From: an uncultured Aquimarina sp.
Lineage (GTDB): Bacteria > Bacteroidota > Bacteroidia > Flavobacteriales > Flavobacteriaceae
NCBI GenBank assembly: GCA_947493495.1
Contig: CANLRN010000004.1
Span: 56,952-120,951 of the forward strand
DNA: 64,000 nt
Direction of reading: 5' to 3'
A program made the position numbers and the translations under genes. Positions 7,130 to 15,739 of this stretch are shown here, piece after piece. The first letter of the stretch is position 1. The number at the start of each line of letters is the position of its first letter. The notes beneath the pieces are model-generated. The model was not told the origin of the DNA and ran no database searches. It saw only the letters and a list, made by a program, of their open reading frames with translations.

Positions 7130-8905
7130 ATGAGTATACATTACCTTATACAAACCATGCTGTTTCAGCTTATTTTTCTGGTTGCATATGATATCTTTCA
7201 TAAAAAAGATACTTTTTTTATCCTGAATAGATGGTATCTTATTATAACACCTCTACTATCTTTATTGTTTCCTTTTATCAAAATAGAAACCTTAAACACT
7301 AGAACTTCAGAAATATATATAACACAAATAGAAAACATCATTTCTTTGGCAACAGTTCCTCAAAGCATTACCACTTTACGTGTTATTGAAGATGCTGGAT
7401 CTTCTATAAACTGGTGGTCAATCTGTTATTATATAGGAATCGGTATTAGCTTTCTATTGTTAATTCTAAGGCTTTATAAACTTCATGTATTAAGTAATAT
7501 CTCTTTAAAAACTCTTGTAGGGAAAAACAAAATAATCATTCTCAGTAATAGTACTCAGGCATTCTCTTTTTGGAATACTATATTTCTTGGGGATCAATTT
7601 AGTGAAGAAGAAAAAACACAAATAGTATCACACGAATTAGTGCATGTTAATCAGAGACATTCTCTAGATCATCTCTTATTTGAATTATTAAAAATAATTT
7701 TATGGTGGAACCCTCTGATCTATATCTATCAATTCAGAATAACTATATTACATGAATACATTGCTGATGAGATTGCTTCTAATAATTTAGATAAAAAAGC
7801 ATACTTACAACAATTATTAAATACAGCATTTCAAACTCAAAAAATAACTTTTGTCAATCATTTTTTTAATCATTCATCAATCAAAAAACGAATACTAATG
7901 TTACAAAAATCCAAATCTCAATCCATTGCCAAATTTAAATACCTACTTTTAATACCATTAATCACAGGAATACTAATGTATACTTCTTGCGAAAAAGAGA
8001 CTAATCCATCTACCATAAAGGATATCTCTGAAACAAAGAAACCTGTATCCGATGATCAACCAGAATCTATCTGTATCAATACAAATCCTGTACATGATGA
8101 AAGTCTTGATAATTATCTAAACATAACTACAGGATCATCCGCAGAAGTACTAATTAGTATTGTTTCTATAAAGACTTCAGAAATAATAAGAAGAGCACAT
8201 ATCAAAAAAAATAAAACGCATCGTGTTCAAAACATCCCTGAAGGAATTTATCGTGTTGATATAATTTATGGCGAAAATTATATAGAACAGGAAATTAATG
8301 GTTCCTGCACAGGTTCTTTTGCCAAAGAAGTACTCTCAGAAATTGGAGAAGACACTCTAGATTACACTATTGAAATTACTGACAAAGGTAAAAATGTACC
8401 ATCGTATTCCTTAACAGTAGATTTAACCGATAAACAAAAAAATGAATCGTCTGCAATAGATAATACGATATCTGTAAATGCTATAAAACCATCATTTGTC
8501 GCAGAAAAAAATAAAGAGGAAATCCCTTGTGCTAATAAAAGCGCTATTTATGATAATAGTTTAGATAATTACTTGAAAGTTACCAATGGTAAAAACTCTG
8601 AGGTAATTGTAAAATTGATAAACTCTGAAACAAATAAATCTATACGTCTTATTCATCTAAAAAGAAATACAACCTACTCCCTTAAAAACATCCCAGAAGG
8701 ATTATACTATCTTACGATTGCTTATGGTGATGATCTAGAAATAAAAACTGAAGGTGATCAATGTATCCCATATTTTAAAACAAATCCATTATATGAAAAA
8801 GACGAAAACATATTAGACTATACTACTAATACATCTGATCAAGGTTTTGGTGTGCCTTCTTATAACCTTACATTAGATGTTCTTGATTTTCAAAAATCTA
8901 AGTAA
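7130..8905 (+). CDS. BlaR1-like M56 membrane peptidase with duplicated C-terminal periplasmic domain
   Basis: A 591-residue protein. The N-terminal part is a BlaR1/MecR1-type M56 unit: membrane segments at about 5-20, 35-50 and 97-118, zinc motif HELVH (168-172) and the second conserved block LHEYIADE (207-214), with a further membrane segment at about 281-296. Instead of a penicillin-binding sensor, the exterior carries two tandem copies of an unrecognised domain (about 322-437 and 464-588). Each begins with Cys, then SLDNYL, (R/K)N-x-PEG-(I/L)Y and closes with LDYT...VPSY-(S/N)-LT-(V/L)-D. By analogy, ligand binding outside would trigger the cytoplasmic-side metallopeptidase to inactivate BlaI. 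The first gene of the operon, it follows the double operator directly. Confidence 0.88.
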   Translation: MSIHYLIQTMLFQLIFLVAYDIFHKKDTFFILNRWYLIITPLLSLLFPFIKIETLNTRTSEIYITQIENIISLATVPQSITTLRVIEDAGSSINWWSICYYIGIGISFLLLILRLYKLHVLSNISLKTLVGKNKIIILSNSTQAFSFWNTIFLGDQFSEEEKTQIVSHELVHVNQRHSLDHLLFELLKIILWWNPLIYIYQFRITILHEYIADEIASNNLDKKAYLQQLLNTAFQTQKITFVNHFFNHSSIKKRILMLQKSKSQSIAKFKYLLLIPLITGILMYTSCEKETNPSTIKDISETKKPVSDDQPESICINTNPVHDESLDNYLNITTGSSAEVLISIVSIKTSEIIRRAHIKKNKTHRVQNIPEGIYRVDIIYGENYIEQEINGSCTGSFAKEVLSEIGEDTLDYTIEITDKGKNVPSYSLTVDLTDKQKNESSAIDNTISVNAIKPSFVAEKNKEEIPCANKSAIYDNSLDNYLKVTNGKNSEVIVKLINSETNKSIRLIHLKRNTTYSLKNIPEGLYYLTIAYGDDLEIKTEGDQCIPYFKTNPLYEKDENILDYTTNTSDQGFGVPSYNLTLDVLDFQKSK

Positions 8906-9074
8906 TTAGAACGTTGATCTTAGAATGAGTTCTGATTTTTTTGTACTATTATTAGGTGATAGTAGATCAATTATTAATACTACAACAGAAGAACTAGACA
9001 TAGAAACAAAATGAATATTCAAAAAATCGAGTACAGGTAAATGATCTAAAAAAGAAATAAAAAACCATACATAT

Positions 9075-10745
9075 ATGTTCAATTATATACTACAGACCAT
9101 ATCTTTTCAGCTAATTTTTCTACTTGCGTATGAGATCTTCCATAAGAAAGATACTTTTTTTACAATCAATAGAGCCTATCTTTTGCTTACATCATTTGTA
9201 GCATTACTACTCCCTCTTATACCAGTAAGCAGCCTACAAGAAACGATCCCTAATTCATATATGACAACCCTTCCTGCTATATTAATAGGAGAACATTCAT
9301 CAGCCACTACTGTAAAAACAATAAGTGATACAGCTATAACAACTCCAGGAATATTAGATACCATAAACTGGTGGATACTGATCTATAGTATTGGTGCTAT
9401 GAGTATGCTTTTTATCTTCATCAAAAGGATTGTATCTATTCATATTTTAAACAAAAAATCAACCACAGCAACCATAAATCAACATCCTGTACGGATAGTA
9501 AAAAATAGTACAGATGCTTTTACGTTTTGGAACACCATCTATATAGGGAGTCAATTGTCTAGTACAGAGACAGAACTCATCTTAGCACATGAAATAATAC
9601 ACCTAAAAGAAAAACATTCTTTAGACATGCTCTGGTTCGAGTTCTGTAAAATTTTCTTTTGGTTTAATCCTATGGTCTATCTATATCATAATAAGATGAT
9701 CGCATTACACGAGTATATTTCTGATGCTTCTGCCATAAAAACATATGGGAAACAAGCTTACTATGAGCAATTACTTAATTCTAGTTTTCAGACTAAAAAT
9801 ATAAAATTTGTCAATAATTTTTTTAATCAAAAACTGCTTAAAAAGCGAATTCTTATGCTCCAAAAAGCAAATTCTAAAACAACAGCTAGATTAAAATATC
9901 TAACCCTGATTCCGCTATTAGTAATTATGGTGATGAGTGTTGCTTTTTCGAAAAATGCAACGACAGCAGTCGATACTCGTAATGAAAATCACATGGATCA
10001 ATCCGCAATTCTGTTAGAGGCACACCAAACAAGTACTGATTCTGTAAAAGCAATGCCTTTTGCAGTTATTGAAACCCCTCCAAAAACTCAAAATTGCAAA
10101 CATATCACAGGTACAGATCAGATCAAAAGATGTGTTTCGGATGAAATAAAAAATTTTGTGAATAAAAAATTTGATATAAAAATTGCTGAAAACCTAGGGT
10201 TATCGGGAATTAATCGCATTTATGTTCGATTTAAAATTGACACTGACGGTAAAATAACAGATATACAATCCAGAGGACCTGCGGTAGAACTAGAAGAAGA
10301 AGCTGTTAGAGTAATACAAGCTTTGCCAGAAATGATTCCTGGGGAAAATAAAGGTCACAAAGTAAACGTGTTGTTCGCTTTACCAATTGTTTTCAAGATA
10401 CCTAGTACGGCTGATACTGATACAAGGAAAAAAAACATAAAAGAGAAACAGAAAATAACAGAAGAAACAGTATTAACTGAAAATCTATCAGACGCAAAAG
10501 ATTCTACGATAGAAAAAGGATATTATTTAATTACGAATATTTTTAAGCATCAGGAATATATGGATCGAGGAATTGATAAGCTAAAAAAACAAGGATTACG
10601 ACCTAAATTCTTCCATAATCCAAAAGATAATTACAAGTATGTATATCTAGAAAGATATGATACTTTAGAAGAGGCTAAAACTATGTTTCGATCTAACTTT
10701 AATAATCACTATAGTGGGGATTTATATATTCTTAAAATCCTATAA
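9075..10745 (+). CDS. M56 membrane peptidase fused to TonB C-terminal and SPOR domains
   Basis: A 556-residue paralogue of the preceding protein in its first ~300 residues (same FQLIFL-AYEIFHKKDTFF start; zinc motif HEIIH at 172-176; LHEYISDA at 221-228; last membrane segment about 286-301). The exterior differs: a TonB C-terminal-like domain (about 341-442; IYVRFKIDTDGKITDIQSRGP, then a helix and LPEMIPGENKGHKVNVLFALPIVF) and a C-terminal SPOR-type domain (about 482-556; GYYLITNIFKHQEYMDRGIDKLKKQG...YKYVYLERYDTLEEA). SPOR domains bind glycan strands of peptidoglycan lacking stem peptides. A role as a cell-wall-state sensor feeding the BlaI switch is inferred. It lies 169 bp after the first M56 gene with no clear separate operator. 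Confidence 0.87.
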   Translation: MFNYILQTISFQLIFLLAYEIFHKKDTFFTINRAYLLLTSFVALLLPLIPVSSLQETIPNSYMTTLPAILIGEHSSATTVKTISDTAITTPGILDTINWWILIYSIGAMSMLFIFIKRIVSIHILNKKSTTATINQHPVRIVKNSTDAFTFWNTIYIGSQLSSTETELILAHEIIHLKEKHSLDMLWFEFCKIFFWFNPMVYLYHNKMIALHEYISDASAIKTYGKQAYYEQLLNSSFQTKNIKFVNNFFNQKLLKKRILMLQKANSKTTARLKYLTLIPLLVIMVMSVAFSKNATTAVDTRNENHMDQSAILLEAHQTSTDSVKAMPFAVIETPPKTQNCKHITGTDQIKRCVSDEIKNFVNKKFDIKIAENLGLSGINRIYVRFKIDTDGKITDIQSRGPAVELEEEAVRVIQALPEMIPGENKGHKVNVLFALPIVFKIPSTADTDTRKKNIKEKQKITEETVLTENLSDAKDSTIEKGYYLITNIFKHQEYMDRGIDKLKKQGLRPKFFHNPKDNYKYVYLERYDTLEEAKTMFRSNFNNHYSGDLYILKIL

Positions 10746-10761
10746 TATTCAATACTAAAAA

Positions 10762-11139
10762 ATGACTAAAAAAATAAAACAACTCACTAAGGCAGAAGAA
10801 GAAGTAATGCAGCTTCTATGGCAACTAGAAGAAGGAAATGTAGCTTCTATTATAGAAAAAATGTCCGAACCTAAACCCGCATATAACACTATTTCTACTA
10901 TTATTAGAATTCTAGAAAACAAAAAATTCGTATCCCATCGCAAACAAGGCAAAGGGTATATTTATTTCCCTTTAGTCAAAAAAGAAGAATATAGCAATCA
11001 ATCATTGAACAAGTTAATGGATAATTATTTTAATGGATCTTTTAGGAATATGGTTTCATTTTTTGTGAAAAAGAACGATATGGATGTCAAAGATCTGGAA
11101 ACTATACTTAAAGAAATTAATAAAGAAGAAGAAAAATAA
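10762..11139 (+). CDS. BlaI/MecI/CopY family transcriptional repressor
   Basis: At 125 residues this is the normal length. The winged helix-turn-helix shows the family pattern LTKAEEEVMQLLWQLEEGNVASIIEKM, then AYNTISTIIRILENKKFVSHRKQGKGYIYFPLV, with a C-terminal dimerisation helix region. In the Bla/Mec system this repressor is cleaved after the M56 sensor is activated, which frees its operators. Unusually it stands third, after its two sensors, rather than first. It shares one base with the next gene (TAATG), so the two are translationally coupled. Likely target: the palindromes at 7070-7103. Confidence 0.94.
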   Translation: MTKKIKQLTKAEEEVMQLLWQLEEGNVASIIEKMSEPKPAYNTISTIIRILENKKFVSHRKQGKGYIYFPLVKKEEYSNQSLNKLMDNYFNGSFRNMVSFFVKKNDMDVKDLETILKEINKEEEK

Positions 11140-12338
11140 TGTTTTATAATTCGCTAAATAAAAAATTATTTCTCCTCCTATTTTTAGTTTTTCCTAAAAT
11201 AGAAGCCCAAACTCCTCATTTCACAGTTGCCGACAGCCTATACCAACTCGAAGAATATACTCGAGCTATTGAAGCGTATCAAAAAATAACACCAAAAAAT
11301 CAATATGCTTTTTTGCAAATAGCCAAAGCCCATAGAGCCAAAGGCACTCTCTCTGATGCACTTGAATACTACAAAAAAGCAATAGCTATAGATACCTCTG
11401 TGATGACGACCAAACTAGCGTATGCTTCATTGTTGATGACGACCAAAAAATTTAAAAAAGCAGATAGTGTATATACTGCCTTAGTAGCTATCAATAATAA
11501 AAACCCAAACTATCAGTATCGATTGGGGTTAGCCAAGAAAAAAGCACAGGATAGTAGCGCCATTGAATATTTTAAAGAAGCCTTTAGGCTCGACAATACC
11601 CATCAGAAAAGCTGTTTTGAAGTGGCTATGCATTATCTCAAAAAAAGAAAATATGATACCGTATTGGATATCGCCAATAAAGGATTGGAGTCATATCCAG
11701 AAAATCCAGAATTGATTAATGTAATAGCGCAGAACTATCTCCTTAGAAAATATTACGAAGAGGCCATCCCCCATTTCGAAAAATTGATCGCCCTCAACCA
11801 TACCAATGAGTTTGTTCACGCTTCTCTAGCCTTATGTTATGATAAAAACTCTGATCTTGACTTAGCTGCTACACAATATAATGAAGCCATAAAATATAAT
11901 AACAAAATACCTCTAAGATATACACGATTAGCAAATGTGTATGTCCGTATGAGAAAATATAACGAAGCCATCAAAAATTACCAACAGGCATTATTGTTAA
12001 AAAATTTACCAATAGAAGAAGATTATTTGCAAATAGCCGCAACTTATCGTCACCAAGAAAAATGGGAACAAGCCATAAAATATGCAAAATTAGCTCTTAA
12101 AGAAAATCCTGATTTTGATAGAGCACAATATCAATTAGCTACTTACGCAGATGCTTACTATAAAGACCCAGAAACCAAGCTAAAATATTATCAATTGTAT
12201 AAAACTAAATTTGGGAATACAAAGAATCCCAATATTGACGATAAGATTCACAAATATTTCAGTACTATCATTGATAAAAGAATTGCACAATTAGAAGAAG
12301 AAATAGAAGCTAATAAAAAAGTTGTTAAACAAAAATAA
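11139..12338 (+). CDS. Exported TPR-repeat protein of the M56/BlaI operon
   Basis: A 399-residue protein with a signal peptide (cleavage expected after FPKIEAQ, about residue 24) and then TPR repeats through about 350. Typical units are DALEYYKKAIAIDTS, EAIPHFEKLIALNHT, EAIKNYQQALLLKN and QAIKYAKLALKENPD. The C-terminus is a charged helix (IAQLEEEIEANKKVVKQK). TPR arrays mediate protein-protein contacts; no enzyme domain is present. The start codon overlaps the stop of blaI by one base, so its dose is tied to the repressor. It may assemble with the SPOR/TonB-bearing sensor in the periplasm, which is inference. Confidence 0.88.
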   Translation: MFYNSLNKKLFLLLFLVFPKIEAQTPHFTVADSLYQLEEYTRAIEAYQKITPKNQYAFLQIAKAHRAKGTLSDALEYYKKAIAIDTSVMTTKLAYASLLMTTKKFKKADSVYTALVAINNKNPNYQYRLGLAKKKAQDSSAIEYFKEAFRLDNTHQKSCFEVAMHYLKKRKYDTVLDIANKGLESYPENPELINVIAQNYLLRKYYEEAIPHFEKLIALNHTNEFVHASLALCYDKNSDLDLAATQYNEAIKYNNKIPLRYTRLANVYVRMRKYNEAIKNYQQALLLKNLPIEEDYLQIAATYRHQEKWEQAIKYAKLALKENPDFDRAQYQLATYADAYYKDPETKLKYYQLYKTKFGNTKNPNIDDKIHKYFSTIIDKRIAQLEEEIEANKKVVKQK

Positions 12339-12350
12339 GCTCTTCTCAAC

Positions 12351-12512
12351 GAAGGAGTTTAAACTTTTTTTGATTTAAGCGAAAAATAACGGTTTTGCGG
12401 CCAGATAAAGTAATTTTTTAGTTGCATAGCAGCGCTATGTTAGTCTAAAATTGTGAAATATGGATGCGAAAGAGCATTTTTTTAGCAAATTGAAAAAAGT
12501 TTAAACCCCTTC
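12351..12512. repeat. 162-bp foldback element with a central GCTATG hairpin
   Basis: Terminal inverted repeats of 21 bp (12351-12371, starting GAAGGAGTTTAAACTTTT; reverse complement at 12492-12512) with two mismatches, and further imperfect pairing inward. The exact centre is CATAGC-AGC-GCTATG (12425-12439), extended by TTTTAG / CTAAAA. Size, symmetry and central hairpin mirror the element at 3507-3673 although the outer arms differ. No coding capacity. It separates the TPR gene from the next lipoprotein and could also terminate transcription. Confidence 0.65.
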
Positions 12513-12623
12513 TACATCAAAAAATTACATTCTGATTACAATAAACTTATCTTCTGAATAAAAAACTTTAATTTTAGACCTTAAAGAGACAGATTCTGTG
12601 TTCTTATAATCAATAAAATCTCC

Positions 12624-13103
12624 ATGATTAAAAGGGTTTATTACATAGTTATTGTAATTTTAATATCATCTTCTTGTGATGATCTCATCGTCAAAAAAGA
12701 AAATCAAGAAAAGCTTCTAAAAGAAAAATGGAATGAAATTGATAGAAATCAAGTAGAGCAACCTCCATTATTTACAACATGTAGATTGGCCGAAGAAGAA
12801 GAATTAGAATCATGTTTTCAGAATACGATTACAAAACACATTAATGACCACCTATCTGATCAAACCATTGTTGTGAACAAAGCTATAAATGACACAATCT
12901 GGATCCCTATAGTAATTACCAAAAAAGGTGAGATACAAATAGAGAAATATACAGTGCCGCAAATCATAAAGTCACAGATACCACATTTTACTGATTTAAT
13001 AAAAGAAAGTATCCATAAACTGCCTGATGTAAAGCCTGCTCATACTCGTAGTACACCAGTAAGTACAAGATATAAGCTTCCGCTAGTAATTAATATCAAT
13101 TAG
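12624..13103 (+). CDS. Small lipoprotein with a TonB C-terminal-like domain
   Basis: A 159-residue lipoprotein (hydrophobic IVIVILISSSC, Cys at about 18). The mature part ends in a pattern typical of the TonB C-terminal fold as found in Bacteroidota: WIPIVITKKGEIQIEKY, a helix, then LPDVKPAHTRSTPVSTRYKLPLVI. Having a lipid anchor rather than an N-terminal membrane helix, it cannot be a classical energy transducer by itself. The same fold occurs in the M56 fusion at 9075-10745, so the two may belong to one functional set despite the foldback element between them. Confidence 0.75.
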   Translation: MIKRVYYIVIVILISSSCDDLIVKKENQEKLLKEKWNEIDRNQVEQPPLFTTCRLAEEEELESCFQNTITKHINDHLSDQTIVVNKAINDTIWIPIVITKKGEIQIEKYTVPQIIKSQIPHFTDLIKESIHKLPDVKPAHTRSTPVSTRYKLPLVININ

Positions 13104-13156
13104 GAATCACAACAAGTACACCTTATTTGTTTAGTTTTGTATAAATTCGATACGAA

Positions 13157-13714
13157 TTGGAAAATGAAAAAATTATATTAGGTATTGATCCTGGAACTAC
13201 CATTATGGGGTTTGGATTAATCAAAGTCGTCAAAAAAAAGATGGCTTTTCTACAACTCAATGAATTACAATTGAGTAAGTATGATGATCATTACCTAAAA
13301 TTGAAACTCATTTTTGAAAGAACCGTAGAACTTATCGACACCTATCACCCAGACGAAATTGCCATCGAAGCTCCTTTTTTTGGTAAAAATGTACAATCTA
13401 TGCTTAAATTAGGGCGTGCTCAGGGTGTAGCTATGGCGGCAGGACTAAGCAGAGAAGTACCCATTACCGAATATTCTCCAAAAAAAATAAAAATGGCAAT
13501 CACAGGTAATGGTAATGCTAGTAAAGAACAGGTAGCAAAAATGCTTCAAAATCTGTTACAACTCAAAACCTTACCTAAAAACCTAGATTCTACAGATGGT
13601 CTGGCTGCTGCAGTCTGTCATTTTTATAATATGGGAAGAGCTGATATCGTAGGAAAAAGTTATACTGGGTGGGCATCTTTTGTAAAACAAAATGAAAAAA
13701 GAGTAAAAAAGTAA
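13157..13714 (+). CDS. ruvC: Crossover junction endodeoxyribonuclease RuvC
   Basis: At 185 residues, this resolves Holliday junctions with RuvAB in recombination repair. The RNase H-like catalytic acids are in place: D11 (GIDPGTT), E71 (IAIEAPFFGKN), and D144/D147 in DSTDGLAAAVCH. The only in-frame start is TTG at 13157, because a stop lies five codons upstream and the nearby ATG is out of frame. A TAGTTTTG box at 13132-13139 supports transcription starting just before it. It heads a closely packed set of housekeeping genes. Confidence 0.96.
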   Translation: MENEKIILGIDPGTTIMGFGLIKVVKKKMAFLQLNELQLSKYDDHYLKLKLIFERTVELIDTYHPDEIAIEAPFFGKNVQSMLKLGRAQGVAMAAGLSREVPITEYSPKKIKMAITGNGNASKEQVAKMLQNLLQLKTLPKNLDSTDGLAAAVCHFYNMGRADIVGKSYTGWASFVKQNEKRVKK

Positions 13715-13777
13715 GTATGAATTGCGATTTTTGATTTCAAAATAAAGATCGTATATCTTAAATTAAAACCTAAAATT

Positions 13778-14914
13778 ATCAGCGGAATTTATATACATAT
13801 CCCATTTTGCAAGCAAGCCTGCCACTATTGTGATTTTCACTTCTCTACTTCTCTTAAGAAAAAAGATCAGATGGTTTTTGCTTTGTGTAATGAAATTAAA
13901 ATACGCAGATCAGAAATCGATGATTATCAGCTAATAGAAACTATCTATTTTGGAGGAGGAACACCAAGCATTTTATCGACGCCCGCACTAAAATTTATTA
14001 TTGATACCATTTATGAAAACTATTTAGTATCTGATACAGTAGAAATCACGGTAGAAGCGAATCCCGATGATCTAACAGAAGCATACATAAAATCATTAGC
14101 TATTACTGAAGTAAACCGTCTTAGTATTGGCATTCAATCTTTTTTTGATGATGACCTGAAACTTATGAATAGAGCACACAACGCTAAAGAAGCGTTAGCA
14201 TGTGTATCGATTGCAAGTCAGCATTTTGACAATATATCAATTGATTTGATTTATGGCATCCCTGGAATGACCTCAGAACGATGGGCAGAAAACTTAAAAA
14301 TAGTATTAGATGCTGGAGTACCTCATCTCTCTAGTTATGCATTAACCGTAGAACCTAACACTGCCTTATCTTCTTTTATAGAAAAAGGAATTATTGCTCC
14401 GGTTGAGGATACACTCGCCAAAGAACATTTTGATATCCTAGTAGCTACTATGGAGCATGCAGGGTTTGAACAATATGAATTTTCTAATTTTGGGAAAGTA
14501 GGATATTTTAGCAAAAACAATACGGCGTATTGGCAAGGCAACTCATATCTTGGTATTGGTCCATCTGCACATTCTTATAATGGAAATCAGCGGAGTTGGA
14601 ACATAAACAATAATAGCAAATACCTTAAAGCATTACAACAAAATGAACTCCCTAAAGAAATTGAAGAATTATCAACTACCGACAAGTATAATGAATATGT
14701 AATGACAAGATTGCGAACGATCTGGGGGGTTTCTTTGGAAACAATAGAATCTAATTTTGGAATACTGTATAAAAAACATGTATTAAATCAAGCTCAAAAA
14801 CATCTCGATGAACATCTCCTATTCCTTGATGGAGACAAACTTCTGGTTACCAGAAAAGGAAAGTTTTTAAGCGATGGTATTGCAAGTGATCTTTTCTTAC
14901 TAAATTTAGAGTAA
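13778..14914 (+). CDS. hemW: Radical SAM heme chaperone HemW, apparent ATC/ATT start codon
   Basis: A 378-residue product if counted from ATC at 13778. The radical-SAM cluster motif is C-KQA-C-HY-C in IYIHIPFCKQACHYCDFHFSTSL, followed by YFGGGTPSIL, VEANPDDL and NRLSIGIQSF, all HemW hallmarks. HemW is a heme-handling protein formerly annotated as oxygen-independent coproporphyrinogen oxidase. The first in-frame ATG (13871) would remove the iron-sulfur motif, and the frame upstream to the stop at 13718 has no ATG, GTG or TTG. Homologues usually begin M-(S/A)-GIYIHIPFC, which fits initiation at ATC 13778 or ATT 13775. A sequencing error is the alternative. Confidence 0.9.
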   Translation: MSGIYIHIPFCKQACHYCDFHFSTSLKKKDQMVFALCNEIKIRRSEIDDYQLIETIYFGGGTPSILSTPALKFIIDTIYENYLVSDTVEITVEANPDDLTEAYIKSLAITEVNRLSIGIQSFFDDDLKLMNRAHNAKEALACVSIASQHFDNISIDLIYGIPGMTSERWAENLKIVLDAGVPHLSSYALTVEPNTALSSFIEKGIIAPVEDTLAKEHFDILVATMEHAGFEQYEFSNFGKVGYFSKNNTAYWQGNSYLGIGPSAHSYNGNQRSWNINNNSKYLKALQQNELPKEIEELSTTDKYNEYVMTRLRTIWGVSLETIESNFGILYKKHVLNQAQKHLDEHLLFLDGDKLLVTRKGKFLSDGIASDLFLLNLE

Positions 14915-14920
14915 TCTACA

Positions 14921-15733
14921 GTGCTTCAATTAAAAACCCGAGATGTGCAAGCAAAATATGATTTTATTGGTGTCAATTATAATACAACGCGTAAGGCAGA
15001 TCCTTATATCTTTAACCGATTACTGTCATTTCTCAATCCATCAAAAGATGGTACTTATTTAGATATTGGATGTGGAACAGGTAATTATACCAAGCAATTT
15101 GACAAAAAAGGATATCATTTTATAGGAGTTGATCCTTCTACAGAAATGCTAGAAGAAGCCAAAAAATCTGATACTTCTATTTTTTGGAAAATTGGTAAAG
15201 CCGAAACCTTAGAAATTCCAGAAAATAGTCTAGATGGTGTGGTTGCAAGTCTAACACTTCATCATTGGGATAGTTTGGATCAAGGTTTTGCATCATTACA
15301 AAACGTTTTAAAACCAGAAGGGAATATTGTAATTTTTACAGCTACTCCAAAACAAATGGAAGGATATTGGTTATGTCATTATTTTCCGAAAATGCTTGAA
15401 GATTCAATGATCCAAATGCCTTCCTTAAAACGAATTAAAACCAATCTTCATAAGAACGGATTCAGTATTGAAAAAATTGAAAAATACTTCATCAAACCAG
15501 ATTTAGAGGATCTTTTCCTATATTCAGGAAAACACAACCCAAAATTATATTTCATTCCTGAGATAAGACAGGGAATATCTTCTTTCTCATCTCTTTCTAA
15601 TGCTGTTGAAGTAGAAAAAGGATTAAATTCTATAGAAAAAGATATAGATTCGGGTAAAATAAACGATATTATCAAAAACTATGAAAACACAAATGGAGAT
15701 TATCTTTTTCTTGTTGTTAAATCAGTAGCATAA
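14921..15733 (+). CDS. Class I SAM-dependent methyltransferase
   Basis: A 270-residue soluble enzyme starting at GTG, six bases after hemW. The SAM-binding motif I is YLDIGCGTGNYTKQF (about 47-61), followed by the acidic end of strand 2 (FIGVDPSTEML), then GKAETLEIPENSLDGVVASLTLHHW, typical of the Methyltransf_11 group. The C-terminal half is likely the substrate-binding part and gives no substrate clue. Co-directional and tightly spaced with its neighbours, so probably co-transcribed. Confidence 0.88.
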   Translation: MLQLKTRDVQAKYDFIGVNYNTTRKADPYIFNRLLSFLNPSKDGTYLDIGCGTGNYTKQFDKKGYHFIGVDPSTEMLEEAKKSDTSIFWKIGKAETLEIPENSLDGVVASLTLHHWDSLDQGFASLQNVLKPEGNIVIFTATPKQMEGYWLCHYFPKMLEDSMIQMPSLKRIKTNLHKNGFSIEKIEKYFIKPDLEDLFLYSGKHNPKLYFIPEIRQGISSFSSLSNAVEVEKGLNSIEKDIDSGKINDIIKNYENTNGDYLFLVVKSVA

Positions 15734-15739
15734 AATTTA

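Noticed and set aside
7130..11139. Classical beta-lactam resistance (blaR1-blaI-blaZ) locus
   Set aside because: The M56 proteins lack a penicillin-binding sensor domain and no beta-lactamase gene is linked; the serine hydrolase at 26851 is distant and unrelated in context.
13871..14914. hemW starting at the first in-frame ATG
   Set aside because: It would remove the CxxxCxxC iron-sulfur motif and the conserved IYIHIPFC segment, which are encoded in frame just upstream.
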